A stretch of 15,144 bases of DNA from Thermoleophilaceae bacterium. Lineage in GTDB: Bacteria > Actinomycetota > Thermoleophilia > Solirubrobacterales > Thermoleophilaceae. Shown one piece after another: positions 5,269 to 12,719 of the stretch. Made by a program: the position numbers and the translations under genes. The stretch's first letter is position 1, and each line of letters begins with the position of its first letter. Below the pieces are notes generated by a model. The model made no database searches and was not told the DNA's origin. It worked only from the letters and a program-made list of their open reading frames with translations. The DNA lies in NCBI GenBank assembly GCA_013813135.1, contig JACCSF010000307.1, positions 1-15,144 on the forward strand, written 5' to 3'.

Positions 5269-7131
5269 GTGCCCACGACCGAGATCGAGACCCGCGAGGA
5301 GCGGCTGAAGGAGCAGCGCCGCGCGCTGCCGGACGGCCCTGGCGTCTACCTGTTCCGCGACGCGAAGCGCAAGGTCCTCTACGTGGGCAAGGCGCTCTCG
5401 ATCCGCAAGCGCGTGGCGGGGCACTTCGGCAGGCCGCGCGCCGACATGGTCGCGCACGTGCACGACATCGAGTTCATCGCCACGGAGACCGAGGCCGAGG
5501 CGCTGCTCGCCGAGCAGGAGTTCATCAAGCGCCACCGTCCGGTCTTCAACGTTCGCCTGCGCGACGACAAGTCGTACCCCTACATCGGGATCAGCCTCGA
5601 CGAGGACTACCCGCGCATCTACTTCACGCGGGAGCGCCACAGGCGCGGCAGGGTCTACTTCGGCCCGTTCAGCAACGCCAAGCGCGTGCGCGAGACGCTC
5701 GACCTGCTCGGCAAGGTCTTCCAGTACCGCACCTGCGACGGCCCCGAGCCCGGCCGCGCCAGCGGCAGCCCCTGCCTCGACTACTACATCAAGCGCTGCC
5801 AGGCGCCCTGCGTGGGCTACATCTCCAAGGAGGAGTACCGCGCCAACGTCGACACGATCATCGACTTCCTGTCGGGCCGCTACCGCCAGATCGAGCGGGC
5901 GCTCGACCAGGGGATGAAGAAGGCGGCGCAGGAGCAGGACTACGAGCAGGCGGCGCTGCTGCGCAACCGGCTCAAGGCGGTCCGCAGCCTGCTGGAGCGC
6001 CAGCGCATCGCCAACGAGGCGGTCGGCACGCTCGACGCGATCGGCGTGGCCGCTGAGGGCGCCGATGCCAACGCGCAGGTGTTCCAGGTGCGCGACGGCG
6101 TGCTCCAGGACCGCCAGAGCTTCTACCTCGAGAATGCCGCCCGCCGCGACGAGGGCGAGGTGGCTGAGGAGTTCGTGCTGCAGTACTACGCCAGCGCGAT
6201 CGCGGTGCCGCCGCAGGTGATCGTGCCGCGCACGGTCGGGGCGACGGGCACGCTGGCCGAGGCACTCGCCGAGCGCCGCGGCGCCCCGGTCGAGGTCAGG
6301 CACGCCGAGCGTGGCGACAAGCGGCGCATCCTCGAGCTGGCGGAGCGCAACGCCCGGCTAGCGCTCGACCAGGACCGGCTGCGCTCCGAGCACCGCCGCT
6401 CGCAGCGCATCGAGGCGCTCAGCCGCCTCCAGCAGGCCCTCCGGATGGACGCCATACCGATGCGGATCGAGTGCTACGACATCTCCAACCTGATGCACGC
6501 TCACACGGTCGCCTCGATGGTCGTATTCGAGGGCGGTGCCGCGAAGAAGTCGGACTATCGCCGCTTCGGCATCCGGGGGGCCGTTCAAGATGACTTCGCG
6601 GCCATGGCAGAGGTGCTCTCACGGCGGATGGCGCAGTACGTCGCCCAGCGCGAGCGCAGCCCGCACGACAGGGAGTTCGACGAGAGCTTCGCGTCGCTGC
6701 CGGCGCTGATCGTGATCGACGGCGGCCGAGGCCAGCTCTCCGCCGGGCTCAAGGAGCTCGGCCCCTTCCGCGACCTCGGCGTGACTGTGGTCAGCCTCGC
6801 CAAGCGGATCGAGGAGGTGTTCGTTCCGGGCGAGCCCGCTCCCCTGCGCCTGGCACACGACACCCCCGAGCTGCAGCTGCTCCAGCGCGCGCGCGACGAG
6901 GCGCACCGCTTCGCGATCGAGTTCCACCGCGGCCGGCGCGACAAGGCGATGACGCGCTCGGTGCTCGACGACCTGCCCGGGGTGGGGGCGGCGCGCAAGC
7001 GGAGCATTCTGCAGCACTTCGGCTCGCCCGAGCGCTTCCTGGCGGCCAGCCGCGAAGAGCTGGAGTCGGTTCCGGGTCTGCCCGGCAAGGTTGCCCGCGA
7101 CGTCCACGCGTACGTCAACAAGATCCGGTGA
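5269..7131 (+). CDS. uvrC: UvrABC system protein C (excinuclease subunit)
   Basis: A full-length 620-residue UvrC, which makes both incisions around UvrB-bound DNA lesions in nucleotide excision repair. The GIY-YIG nuclease domain lies at about 20-105 (GVY 25-27, YVG 38-40). Four cysteines (Cys156, Cys169, Cys177, Cys181) match the positions reported for the UvrC iron-sulfur cluster. A UVR motif for UvrB contact is at about 213-247. The C-terminal RNase H-like nuclease has Asp404 (ECYDISN), Asp484 (VIDGGRGQ) and an acidic/histidine pair at Asp543/His546 (ARDEAHRF), and tandem helix-hairpin-helix motifs lie at about 565-615 (LPGVGAARK, VPGLPGKVA). The GTG start is fixed by TATCCT eight bases upstream. 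Its stop overlaps rapZ by four bases (GTGA), a coupling widely conserved in Actinobacteria. Confidence 0.97.
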   Translation: MPTTEIETREERLKEQRRALPDGPGVYLFRDAKRKVLYVGKALSIRKRVAGHFGRPRADMVAHVHDIEFIATETEAEALLAEQEFIKRHRPVFNVRLRDDKSYPYIGISLDEDYPRIYFTRERHRRGRVYFGPFSNAKRVRETLDLLGKVFQYRTCDGPEPGRASGSPCLDYYIKRCQAPCVGYISKEEYRANVDTIIDFLSGRYRQIERALDQGMKKAAQEQDYEQAALLRNRLKAVRSLLERQRIANEAVGTLDAIGVAAEGADANAQVFQVRDGVLQDRQSFYLENAARRDEGEVAEEFVLQYYASAIAVPPQVIVPRTVGATGTLAEALAERRGAPVEVRHAERGDKRRILELAERNARLALDQDRLRSEHRRSQRIEALSRLQQALRMDAIPMRIECYDISNLMHAHTVASMVVFEGGAAKKSDYRRFGIRGAVQDDFAAMAEVLSRRMAQYVAQRERSPHDREFDESFASLPALIVIDGGRGQLSAGLKELGPFRDLGVTVVSLAKRIEEVFVPGEPAPLRLAHDTPELQLLQRARDEAHRFAIEFHRGRRDKAMTRSVLDDLPGVGAARKRSILQHFGSPERFLAASREELESVPGLPGKVARDVHAYVNKIR

Positions 7132-8006
7132 TCCAGGACTTCGTCGTCATCACCGGGTTCAGCGGCGCGGGCAAGTCCCAGGCGATGGCCACGTTCGAGG
7201 ACGCCGGCTACTTCTGCGTCGACAACCTGCCCCCGGAGATGATCGGCTCGCTGGCTGACCTGTTCGGCCACGAGGGCAGCAAGGTCGAGCACGCCGCGGT
7301 GGCCTCCGACACACGCGGGGGCGGCTACTTCGAGGGCCTGGTCAAGGTGCTCGAGGAGCTCGAGCGCCGCGGCGTCCCCTTCCGGCTGCTCTTCCTCGAG
7401 GCGAGCGATCCCGTGTTGATCAACCGCTTCAAGGAGACGCGCCGGCGCCACCCGCTCGCCGACGGCGGCTCGGTCGAGGGGGCCATCCGCACCGAGCGCG
7501 AGGTGCTCGAGCCCCTCAAGGAGCGGGCGGACGTCTCGATCGACACCTCCGACCTCTCGGCCGCCCGGCTGCGCAAGGTCGTGGCGGACAAGATGCTCCC
7601 GCACGGCAAGATCGGCCGGCTGGCGGTCACCTTCCTCACGTTTGGCTTCAAGCACGGCACCCCGCGCGACGCCGACCTCAGCTTCGACGTGCGCTTCCTG
7701 CCCAACCCGCACTACGAGGCGGAACTGCGCGAGCTGACCGGGCTCGACGACGCGGTGATCGACTATGTCGAGGGCTCCGACGGCATCGACGCCTTCTACG
7801 AGCACCTCACGCCGCTGTTCGACTACCTGCTCCCGAAGTACGAGCAGGAGGGCAAGTCGCACCTCACGGTCGGCATTGGGTGCACGGGCGGCCGGCACCG
7901 CTCGGTGGTGATTGGCGAGCACCTCGCTCGGGTATATGCGCCGCGAGGGGATCTGCTCGTCGACGTGGTTCACCGCGACGTGCAGAAGCCGCCGCGCCGG
8001 CCCTGA
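7128..8006 (+). CDS. rapZ: RapZ/YvcJ family nucleotide-binding protein
   Basis: A 292-residue protein of the RapZ (YvcJ) family. The N-terminal P-loop domain has GFSGAGKS (10-17), FCVDNLPP (29-36) and SDTRGG (60-65). The C-terminal domain carries the family signature beginning VTFLTFGFKHG (about 165-175), DVRFLPNPHY and GIGCTGGRHRSV. In Escherichia coli RapZ is an RNA adaptor that guides RNase E to GlmZ and senses glucosamine-6-phosphate; in Gram-positives YvcJ is a GTPase/ATPase of less clear function, so the enteric role should not be assumed here. The GTG overlaps the uvrC stop (GTGA) with no Shine-Dalgarno match, so translation is probably coupled. Unusually, gap follows directly; yvcK and whiA, its usual actinobacterial followers, are missing from this position. 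Confidence 0.95.
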   Translation: MIQDFVVITGFSGAGKSQAMATFEDAGYFCVDNLPPEMIGSLADLFGHEGSKVEHAAVASDTRGGGYFEGLVKVLEELERRGVPFRLLFLEASDPVLINRFKETRRRHPLADGGSVEGAIRTEREVLEPLKERADVSIDTSDLSAARLRKVVADKMLPHGKIGRLAVTFLTFGFKHGTPRDADLSFDVRFLPNPHYEAELRELTGLDDAVIDYVEGSDGIDAFYEHLTPLFDYLLPKYEQEGKSHLTVGIGCTGGRHRSVVIGEHLARVYAPRGDLLVDVVHRDVQKPPRRP

Positions 8007-8008
8007 GA

Positions 8009-8014
8009 TAGATT
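8009..8014 (+). promoter_or_regulatory. possible -10 element for the glycolytic genes
   Basis: TAGATT lies just after the rapZ stop. If used, it would start a transcript near 8021 with a leader of about 66 bases that contains the hairpin at 8035-8066. No convincing -35 is seen, so this is a weak call. Confidence 0.28.
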
Positions 8015-8034
8015 CAGGCGGCCAGCGACTAAAC

Positions 8035-8066
8035 CGCCGCCCGCAAGCAAAGCTTGCGCTGCGGCG
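8035..8066 (+). promoter_or_regulatory. two-tier hairpin between rapZ and the gap ribosome binding site
   Basis: An inner stem CGCAAGC (8042-8048) pairs with GCTTGCG (8052-8058) around an AAA loop. An outer stem CGCCGC (8035-8040) pairs with GCGGCG (8061-8066), with a one-base and a two-base bulge between the tiers. There is no T-run, and the hairpin ends nine bases before the gap ribosome binding site. It could attenuate read-through from rapZ, stabilise a processed gap message, or gate translation. Confidence 0.5.
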
Positions 8067-8074
8067 CGAACGAA

Positions 8075-8081
8075 AGGGGAG
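8075..8081 (+). promoter_or_regulatory. ribosome binding site deciding the gap start
   Basis: AGGGGAG lies five bases before ATG 8087. It selects this start over an upstream in-frame TTG at 8054, which lies inside the hairpin and would add 11 residues not found in the family. Confidence 0.8.
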
Positions 8082-8086
8082 TATGG

Positions 8087-9106
8087 ATGGCCTTGAAGGC
8101 CGGAATCAACGGCTTCGGGCGCATCGGCCGCAACGTGTTCAGGGCCGCGCACGCTCGCGGCGAGAACATCGACTGGGTCGGCGTCAACGACATCACGGAC
8201 ACGGCGACGCTCGCCCACCTGCTCAGGTCCGACTCGATCCTGGGCCCGTTCCCGGGCACCGTGGAGCACACGGAGACAGGGCTGATCGTGGACGGCGACG
8301 AGCTGCGCGTGTTCGCGGAGCGCGACCCGGCCGACCTGCCCTGGGCTGAGGTGGGCGCCGACGTGGTGATCGAGTCCACCGGCTTCTTCACCAAGCGCGC
8401 GGATGCGGCCAAGCACCTCGAGGCGGGCGCCAAGAAGGTGATCATCACCGCTCCGGCCACCGAGCCCGACGTGACCCTTGCTCTGGGGGTCAACGACGAC
8501 GCCTACGACCCGCAGGAGCACCACGTCATCTCGAACGCCTCCTGCACGACGAACTGTCTGGCGCCGGTTGCCAAGGTGCTGCATGACGCGGTCGGGATCG
8601 AGCGCGGGATCATGACCACGATCCACGCCTACACGGCCGACCAGAACCTCCAGGACGCCCCGCACAAGGACCTGCGCAGGGCGCGGGCCGCGGCGGTGAA
8701 CCTGGTGCCGACCTCGACAGGGGCGGCCAAGGCCGTGGGCCTCGTGCTGCCAGAGCTCGACGGCAAGCTGAACGGCATCGCCGTGCGCGCCCCGGTGATC
8801 ACCGGTTCCGTGGTGGACCTGGTCTGCGAGGTGGCGCGCCCGACGAGCAAAGAGGAGATCAACGAGGCGTTCGCGGGCAAGGCGGACGCCGGGGCGCTCG
8901 AGGGGATCCTCAAGTACAGCGAGGACCCGATCGTCTCGACCGACGTCGTGCGCTCGGCGTACTCGTCGGTCTTCGACGCCCCGCTGACGATGGTGGTCGA
9001 AGGGAAGCTCGTCAAGGTCGTGTCCTGGTACGACAACGAGTGGGGTTACTCCAACCGCGTGGTGGACCTCGCGCAGCGCGTGCTCGCGGGGGCGCCGGTT
9101 GCCTGA
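8087..9106 (+). CDS. gap: glyceraldehyde-3-phosphate dehydrogenase, type I
   Basis: From ATG 8087 the enzyme is 339 residues, the usual length. The Rossmann motif GINGFGRIGRN is at 6-16. Asp35 in VGVND occupies the position that favours NAD over NADP. The catalytic Cys153 lies in SNASCTTNCLAP, His180 in TTIHAYTADQN is the activating base, and WYDNEWGYSNR closes the C-terminal helix region. It oxidises glyceraldehyde 3-phosphate to 1,3-bisphosphoglycerate in the cytosol. The absence of the CxxxN-CP variant pattern and the Asp35 both argue for the glycolytic NAD form. The start is set by AGGGGAG at 8075-8081. Its last eight bases overlap the TTG of pgk, so the two are translated together, as the first step of the four-gene glycolytic run. 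Confidence 0.97.
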   Translation: MALKAGINGFGRIGRNVFRAAHARGENIDWVGVNDITDTATLAHLLRSDSILGPFPGTVEHTETGLIVDGDELRVFAERDPADLPWAEVGADVVIESTGFFTKRADAAKHLEAGAKKVIITAPATEPDVTLALGVNDDAYDPQEHHVISNASCTTNCLAPVAKVLHDAVGIERGIMTTIHAYTADQNLQDAPHKDLRRARAAAVNLVPTSTGAAKAVGLVLPELDGKLNGIAVRAPVITGSVVDLVCEVARPTSKEEINEAFAGKADAGALEGILKYSEDPIVSTDVVRSAYSSVFDAPLTMVVEGKLVKVVSWYDNEWGYSNRVVDLAQRVLAGAPVA

Positions 9107-10310
9107 GGCGGGGGCCACGACGGGATTCGGCAAGCGCACCGTCCGTGACCTGAAGACCAAGGAGGGCGAGCGCGTGCTCGCCCGGGTCGACTTCAACGTG
9201 CCGCTGGAGGGCGGCCGGGTCGCGGACGATGTGCGCATCCGCGCCGCGCTGCCGACGATCGAGCTGCTGCTCGATCGCGGTGCCCGGGTGATCCTCTGCT
9301 CGCACCTGGGCCGGCCCAAGGGGCGCGATCCGGAGAGCTCGTTGAGGCCGGTGTCCGAGCGGCTCGGGGAATTGATCGAAGCCTCGGTGCTCCAGGCGCC
9401 CGAGGTGATCGGCCCCGAGGTGCGCCGCGGCGTGGACCGCCTCGAGCCCGGCGGCGTGCTGGTGCTGGAGAACACCCGCTGGGAGCGCGGCGAGACGGAG
9501 AACGACCCGGCCCTGGCGCGCGAGCTGGCGTCGCTGGCGGACGCTTACGTCAACGATGCGTTCGGCGCCGCGCACCGGGCGCACGCGTCGACGGCCGGCG
9601 TGGCGGAGTACCTGCGCCCGGCCGTGGCGGGGCTGCTGCTCGAGCGCGAAGTGACGACGCTGCGGGCGATCGTGGAGTCCCCGGGGCGGCCGCTCGTGGT
9701 CGTGCTCGGCGGCGCCAAGGTGTCCGACAAGATCGCGCTGATCGACAAGTTCCTCGACACCGCCGACGCGCTGCTGATCGGCGGGGCGATGTGCTTCAGC
9801 TTCTTCCGCGCGCAGGACAAGCCGACAGGCGATTCGCTGGTGGAGGAGGTGGGCGTCGACCTTGCGCGCAAGGCGCTTGCCAAGGCCGAGTCTTCCGATG
9901 GCCGGCTGCTGCTGCCGGTTGACCTCGTGCTCGGCGATCGCTTCGACGCCGCCGCGGAGCGCCGCGACCAGGACGGCACCGAGGTGCCCGACGGCTGGAT
10001 GGGACTCGACATCGGGCCGCGCACCGCCGAGGCCTACGCCAAGGAGGTCGCCGGCGCGGGCACGGTGTTCTGGAACGGGCCGATGGGGGCCTTCGAGATG
10101 GCGCCCTTCGCCGCCGGCACGCGCGCCGTAGCGGAAGCCGTGGCGCGGGCGCCCGGCACGACCGTGGTGGGCGGCGGCGACTCGGCGGCCGCGCTCGCCC
10201 AGTTCGGTCTCGACGCAGAGGTGGACCACCTATCGACCGGAGGCGGGGCCTCACTCGAGCTGCTGGAGGGCAAGCCGCTGCCGGGCGTGGAGGCGCTCGA
10301 CGATGCCTAG
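9099..10310 (+). CDS. pgk: phosphoglycerate kinase
   Basis: A 403-residue monomeric kinase that takes phosphate from 1,3-bisphosphoglycerate to make ATP. Substrate-binding motifs are RVDFNVP (29-35), SHLGRPKG (68-75) and the VNDAFGAAHRAHAST stretch (151-165). The nucleotide-domain motifs are VLGGAKVSDKI, FWNGPMGAFE and TVVGGGDSAAAL near the C-terminus. The TTG start overlaps the gap stop by eight bases. It gives about ten residues more before KRTVRDL than many homologues have, but no other in-frame start with a better site lies between; a G-rich run at 9088-9092 may serve as the binding site. The stop overlaps the tpiA ATG by eight bases. Identity is certain and the exact start is fairly certain. 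Confidence 0.97.
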   Translation: MPEAGATTGFGKRTVRDLKTKEGERVLARVDFNVPLEGGRVADDVRIRAALPTIELLLDRGARVILCSHLGRPKGRDPESSLRPVSERLGELIEASVLQAPEVIGPEVRRGVDRLEPGGVLVLENTRWERGETENDPALARELASLADAYVNDAFGAAHRAHASTAGVAEYLRPAVAGLLLEREVTTLRAIVESPGRPLVVVLGGAKVSDKIALIDKFLDTADALLIGGAMCFSFFRAQDKPTGDSLVEEVGVDLARKALAKAESSDGRLLLPVDLVLGDRFDAAAERRDQDGTEVPDGWMGLDIGPRTAEAYAKEVAGAGTVFWNGPMGAFEMAPFAAGTRAVAEAVARAPGTTVVGGGDSAAALAQFGLDAEVDHLSTGGGASLELLEGKPLPGVEALDDA

Positions 10311-11085
10311 CGGGTCACTCCCCCAGCGGACGCCGGCGATCGTGGGCAACTGGAAGCTGTGGGGCACCCGCGCCCAGGCCGCGGACCACTGCGACCGCCT
10401 GCTCGCGCTGCTTCCCGACGAGGGGCGCCGCCCCGCGGCGGTCGGCATCTGCGCGCCGTTCACCTCGCTCGACCTGTGCGTGGAGAAGCTGAGCGGCAGC
10501 GGCGTGGGCGTGTACGCGCAGACCATGCACCAGGAGGAGTCGGGCGCCTTCACGGGCGAGGTGTCGGCGCCGATGCTCACCGAGATCGGGATCGACGGCG
10601 TGGTGCTGGGCCACTCCGAACGGCGCCAGTTTTTCTGCGAGACCGACCGGGCGCTCCAGGAGAAGGTCGCGGCCGCGCTGGCCGCCGGGCTGCGCCCGAT
10701 CCTCTGCGTCGGCGAGACCGAGGACGAGCGCGAGGCCGGCGAGACCGAGCGAAAGCTGCGCCACCAGGTCCAGGAGGGCCTCGAGAAGGTGGAATCCGAA
10801 CGGCTTGCCGAGGTCACGATCGCCTACGAGCCGATCTGGGCGGTCGGCACCGGCCAGGTGGCCACGCCCGAGATCGCCCAGGACGCGATCGCCTTCGTGC
10901 GTGCGCTCGTCGCCGACCGCGCGAAGGAGGCCGCGGAACGGATCCGCGTGCTCTACGGGGGCAGCGTGAAGCCGGACAACGCGGCCGCGATCCTGGCCCA
11001 GCCGGACGTGGACGGCGCGCTGGTCGGCGGGGCGAGCCTCGACCCTGAGTCCTTCGCGCGCATCATCGCCGCCGCGGCGCCGTGA
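10303..11085 (+). CDS. tpiA: triose-phosphate isomerase
   Basis: A 260-residue TIM barrel that interconverts dihydroxyacetone phosphate and glyceraldehyde 3-phosphate. Asn16 and Lys18 lie in GNWKLWGT, the catalytic His104 in VLGHSERR, Glu176 in AYEPIWAVGTG, and the phosphate-gripping loop and C-terminal LYGGSVKPDN are intact. The residue after GNWKL is Trp where many enzymes have Asn or His; the catalytic Asn and Lys are unaffected. ATG 10303 overlaps the pgk stop (ATGCCTAG), with GGAGG at 10289-10293 nine bases before it. Its own stop overlaps the GTG of gpmI by four bases. In many actinobacteria secG follows tpiA; here a phosphoglycerate mutase does, so the run covers four glycolytic steps. 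Confidence 0.97.
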   Translation: MPSGSLPQRTPAIVGNWKLWGTRAQAADHCDRLLALLPDEGRRPAAVGICAPFTSLDLCVEKLSGSGVGVYAQTMHQEESGAFTGEVSAPMLTEIGIDGVVLGHSERRQFFCETDRALQEKVAAALAAGLRPILCVGETEDEREAGETERKLRHQVQEGLEKVESERLAEVTIAYEPIWAVGTGQVATPEIAQDAIAFVRALVADRAKEAAERIRVLYGGSVKPDNAAAILAQPDVDGALVGGASLDPESFARIIAAAAP

Positions 11086-12659
11086 GTATGACCGGTGCGC
11101 ACCCGGCCGAGCCGGGTGCTTCCGCCAAGCCGACCGGTGCGCACCCGGCCGAGCCGGGTGCTTCCGCCAAGCGCGCCGCCCTTGTGGTCCTTGACGGGTG
11201 GGGCCTCGCCGAGCCGGGTCCCGGCAACGCCGTCGAGCTGGCCGACACTCCCGTGTTCGACCAGCTCTGGGCCGACCACCCGCACACGACGCTGACGGCC
11301 TGGGGACCGGCCGTCGGACTGCCCGAGGGGCAGATGGGCAACTCGGAGGTGGGCCACCTCAACCTCGGCGCCGGAGCGGTCGTCAAGCAGGATCTGCTGC
11401 GGATCGACGAGGCGATCGAGGACGGCTCGTTCGCCGAGAACGAGACGCTGCGCGAGGCCTGTGACACGGGGCGCCTGCACCTGCTGGGGCTGGTCTCGGC
11501 CGGCGGCGTGCACGCGTCGATGGAGCACCTGGAGGCGCTGATCGAGCTGGCCACCGGCGAGGGCGTCGAGGACGTCGTGGTCCACGCGTTCACCGACGGC
11601 CGGGACACCAACCCAGACTCGGGAGCGGGCTATCTGGCCGAGGTGGAGAGCTGGAGCGCCGCGCGCATCGCAACGGTCACCGGCCGCTACCACGCGATGG
11701 ATCGCGACAAGCGCTGGGACCGCACGAAGCTCGCCTACGACGCGATCGTGCACGGCGACGCCGAGTTCAGCGCCGACACCGGAGAGGCGGCCGTGAAGGC
11801 GGCCTACGAGCGTGACGAGACGGACGAGTTCATCAAGCCGACGCTGGTGGGCGAGGAGGGCCGCATCCGCGACGGCGACAGCGTCATCTACTTCAACTTC
11901 CGCCCCGATCGCGCTCGCCAGCTCACGCGGGCGCTCGGGGAGCCGGACTTCGACGAGTTCGACCGCGGCGACGCGCCCGAGTTGCGCCTCACCACGCTCA
12001 CGCAGTATCAGGAGCACTGGGACTACCCGGTGGCGTTCCCGCAGGCCCGGCCCGCGGTGACACTTGCAAGCGTGCTCGCCGAGCGCGGCGTGAAGCAACT
12101 GCACGTGGCCGAGACCGAGAAGTACGCGCACGTCACCTACTTCTTCAACGGCGGCGAGGAGGACCCGTACGCGGGCGAGGAACGCAGGCTGGTCGACTCG
12201 CCGCGCGACGTGCCGACCTACGACAAGAAGCCGGAGATGAGCGCGGTGGAAGCGGCCGACGCCTTCGTGGCGGGCTGGCGCGAGCATGAGCCCGGCTTCG
12301 GGATCATCAACTTCGCCAACCCCGACATGGTCGGGCACACCGGGGTGATCGAGGCGGCGGTGAAGGCGATCGAGACCGTCGACGAGTGCCTCGGCCACGT
12401 CGTGGAGGCGGTCTGCGAGTCCGGCGGGGTCTGCGTGATCACCGCCGACCACGGCAACGCCGACAACATGCTCGAACCCGACGGCAGCCCCAACACGGCG
12501 CACTCGATGAACCCGGTGCCGCTGATCGTGACGGCCGACGTGGGGGAGCTGCGCGACGGCGGCATCCTGGCCGACGTGGCGCCGACCATCCTGGCGCTGC
12601 TGGGGCAGGAGCAGCCCGGCGAGATGACCGGGAAACCGCTGACAGAAAACTTGACATAG
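11082..12659 (+). CDS. gpmI: 2,3-bisphosphoglycerate-independent phosphoglycerate mutase with repeat-built N-terminal extension
   Basis: A 525-residue alkaline-phosphatase-superfamily mutase that converts 3-phosphoglycerate to 2-phosphoglycerate with two manganese ions. The catalytic domain begins at about residue 31 (AALVVLDGWG, with Asp38). The phosphorylated Ser88 lies in EGQMGNSEVGH, HAFTDGRDT and FNFRPDRARQ contribute the substrate site, and later metal ligands fall in NPDMVGHTG and ITADHGNADNM. Residues 4-31 are two copies of TGAHPAEPGASAK(P/R), absent from typical enzymes and encoded by a 42-base tandem repeat containing palindromes. GTG 11082 overlaps the tpiA stop; ATG 11088 is the next in-frame alternative and changes the product by only two residues. 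The last two codons contain the -35 box of the hsp20 promoter. Function is secure; the extension is probably tolerated as a flexible tail. Confidence 0.96.
   Translation: MSMTGAHPAEPGASAKPTGAHPAEPGASAKRAALVVLDGWGLAEPGPGNAVELADTPVFDQLWADHPHTTLTAWGPAVGLPEGQMGNSEVGHLNLGAGAVVKQDLLRIDEAIEDGSFAENETLREACDTGRLHLLGLVSAGGVHASMEHLEALIELATGEGVEDVVVHAFTDGRDTNPDSGAGYLAEVESWSAARIATVTGRYHAMDRDKRWDRTKLAYDAIVHGDAEFSADTGEAAVKAAYERDETDEFIKPTLVGEEGRIRDGDSVIYFNFRPDRARQLTRALGEPDFDEFDRGDAPELRLTTLTQYQEHWDYPVAFPQARPAVTLASVLAERGVKQLHVAETEKYAHVTYFFNGGEEDPYAGEERRLVDSPRDVPTYDKKPEMSAVEAADAFVAGWREHEPGFGIINFANPDMVGHTGVIEAAVKAIETVDECLGHVVEAVCESGGVCVITADHGNADNMLEPDGSPNTAHSMNPVPLIVTADVGELRDGGILADVAPTILALLGQEQPGEMTGKPLTENLT
11090..11171 (+). 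repeat. tandem direct repeat (period 42, two copies) with internal palindromes, in frame in gpmI
   Basis: Bases 11090-11129 recur exactly at 11132-11171. Each unit contains a GGTGCGCACC palindrome and a hairpin in which GCACCCGGC pairs with GCCGGGTGC around a CGA loop (11099-11107/11111-11119 and 11141-11149/11153-11161). The unit translates as TGAHPAEPGASAK(P). A 12-base piece, GCCGAGCCGGGT, occurs again at 11208-11219 within conserved gpmI coding sequence. The arrangement resembles in-frame palindromic insertion elements known elsewhere, such as Rickettsia RPEs. Confidence 0.93.
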
Positions 12660-12670
12660 CACGACTTAGG
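12650..12670 (+). promoter_or_regulatory. weak HAIR-like (HspR) operator candidate over the hsp20 -35 box
   Basis: CTTGACA, seven bases, then ACTTAGG has the spacing of the HspR operator (CTTGAGT-N7-ACTCAAG) and matches it at five of seven bases in each half. The two halves are poorly symmetric with each other, and the left half is also explained by the -35 box, so this may be chance. Confidence 0.25.
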
Positions 12671-12679
12671 TTTTAGCCT
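12651..12679 (+). promoter_or_regulatory. sigma-A-type promoter of hsp20
   Basis: TTGACA (12651-12656), a 17-base spacer and TAGCCT (12674-12679) form a near-consensus vegetative promoter. The -35 box encodes the last two residues of gpmI. Transcription would start near 12686, giving a leader of about 34 bases before ATG 12720. Confidence 0.72.
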
Positions 12680-12707
12680 CAGCCAGGTAATGCATCGTGG
12701 ATTGGAT

Positions 12708-12712
12708 GGAGG
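12708..12712 (+). promoter_or_regulatory. ribosome binding site deciding the hsp20 start
   Basis: GGAGG lies seven bases before ATG 12720, an ideal distance. It favours this start over the in-frame ATG at 12690, which lies too close to the predicted transcription start to have a binding site. Confidence 0.78.
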
Positions 12713-12719
12713 TGCTCAG

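Noticed and set aside
10953..12662. 569-codon open frame on the minus strand, antisense to gpmI and the end of tpiA
   Set aside because: It mirrors a certain gene. High GC and biased third positions routinely open the antisense frame, and the translation is His/Val/Arg-rich with no family motif.
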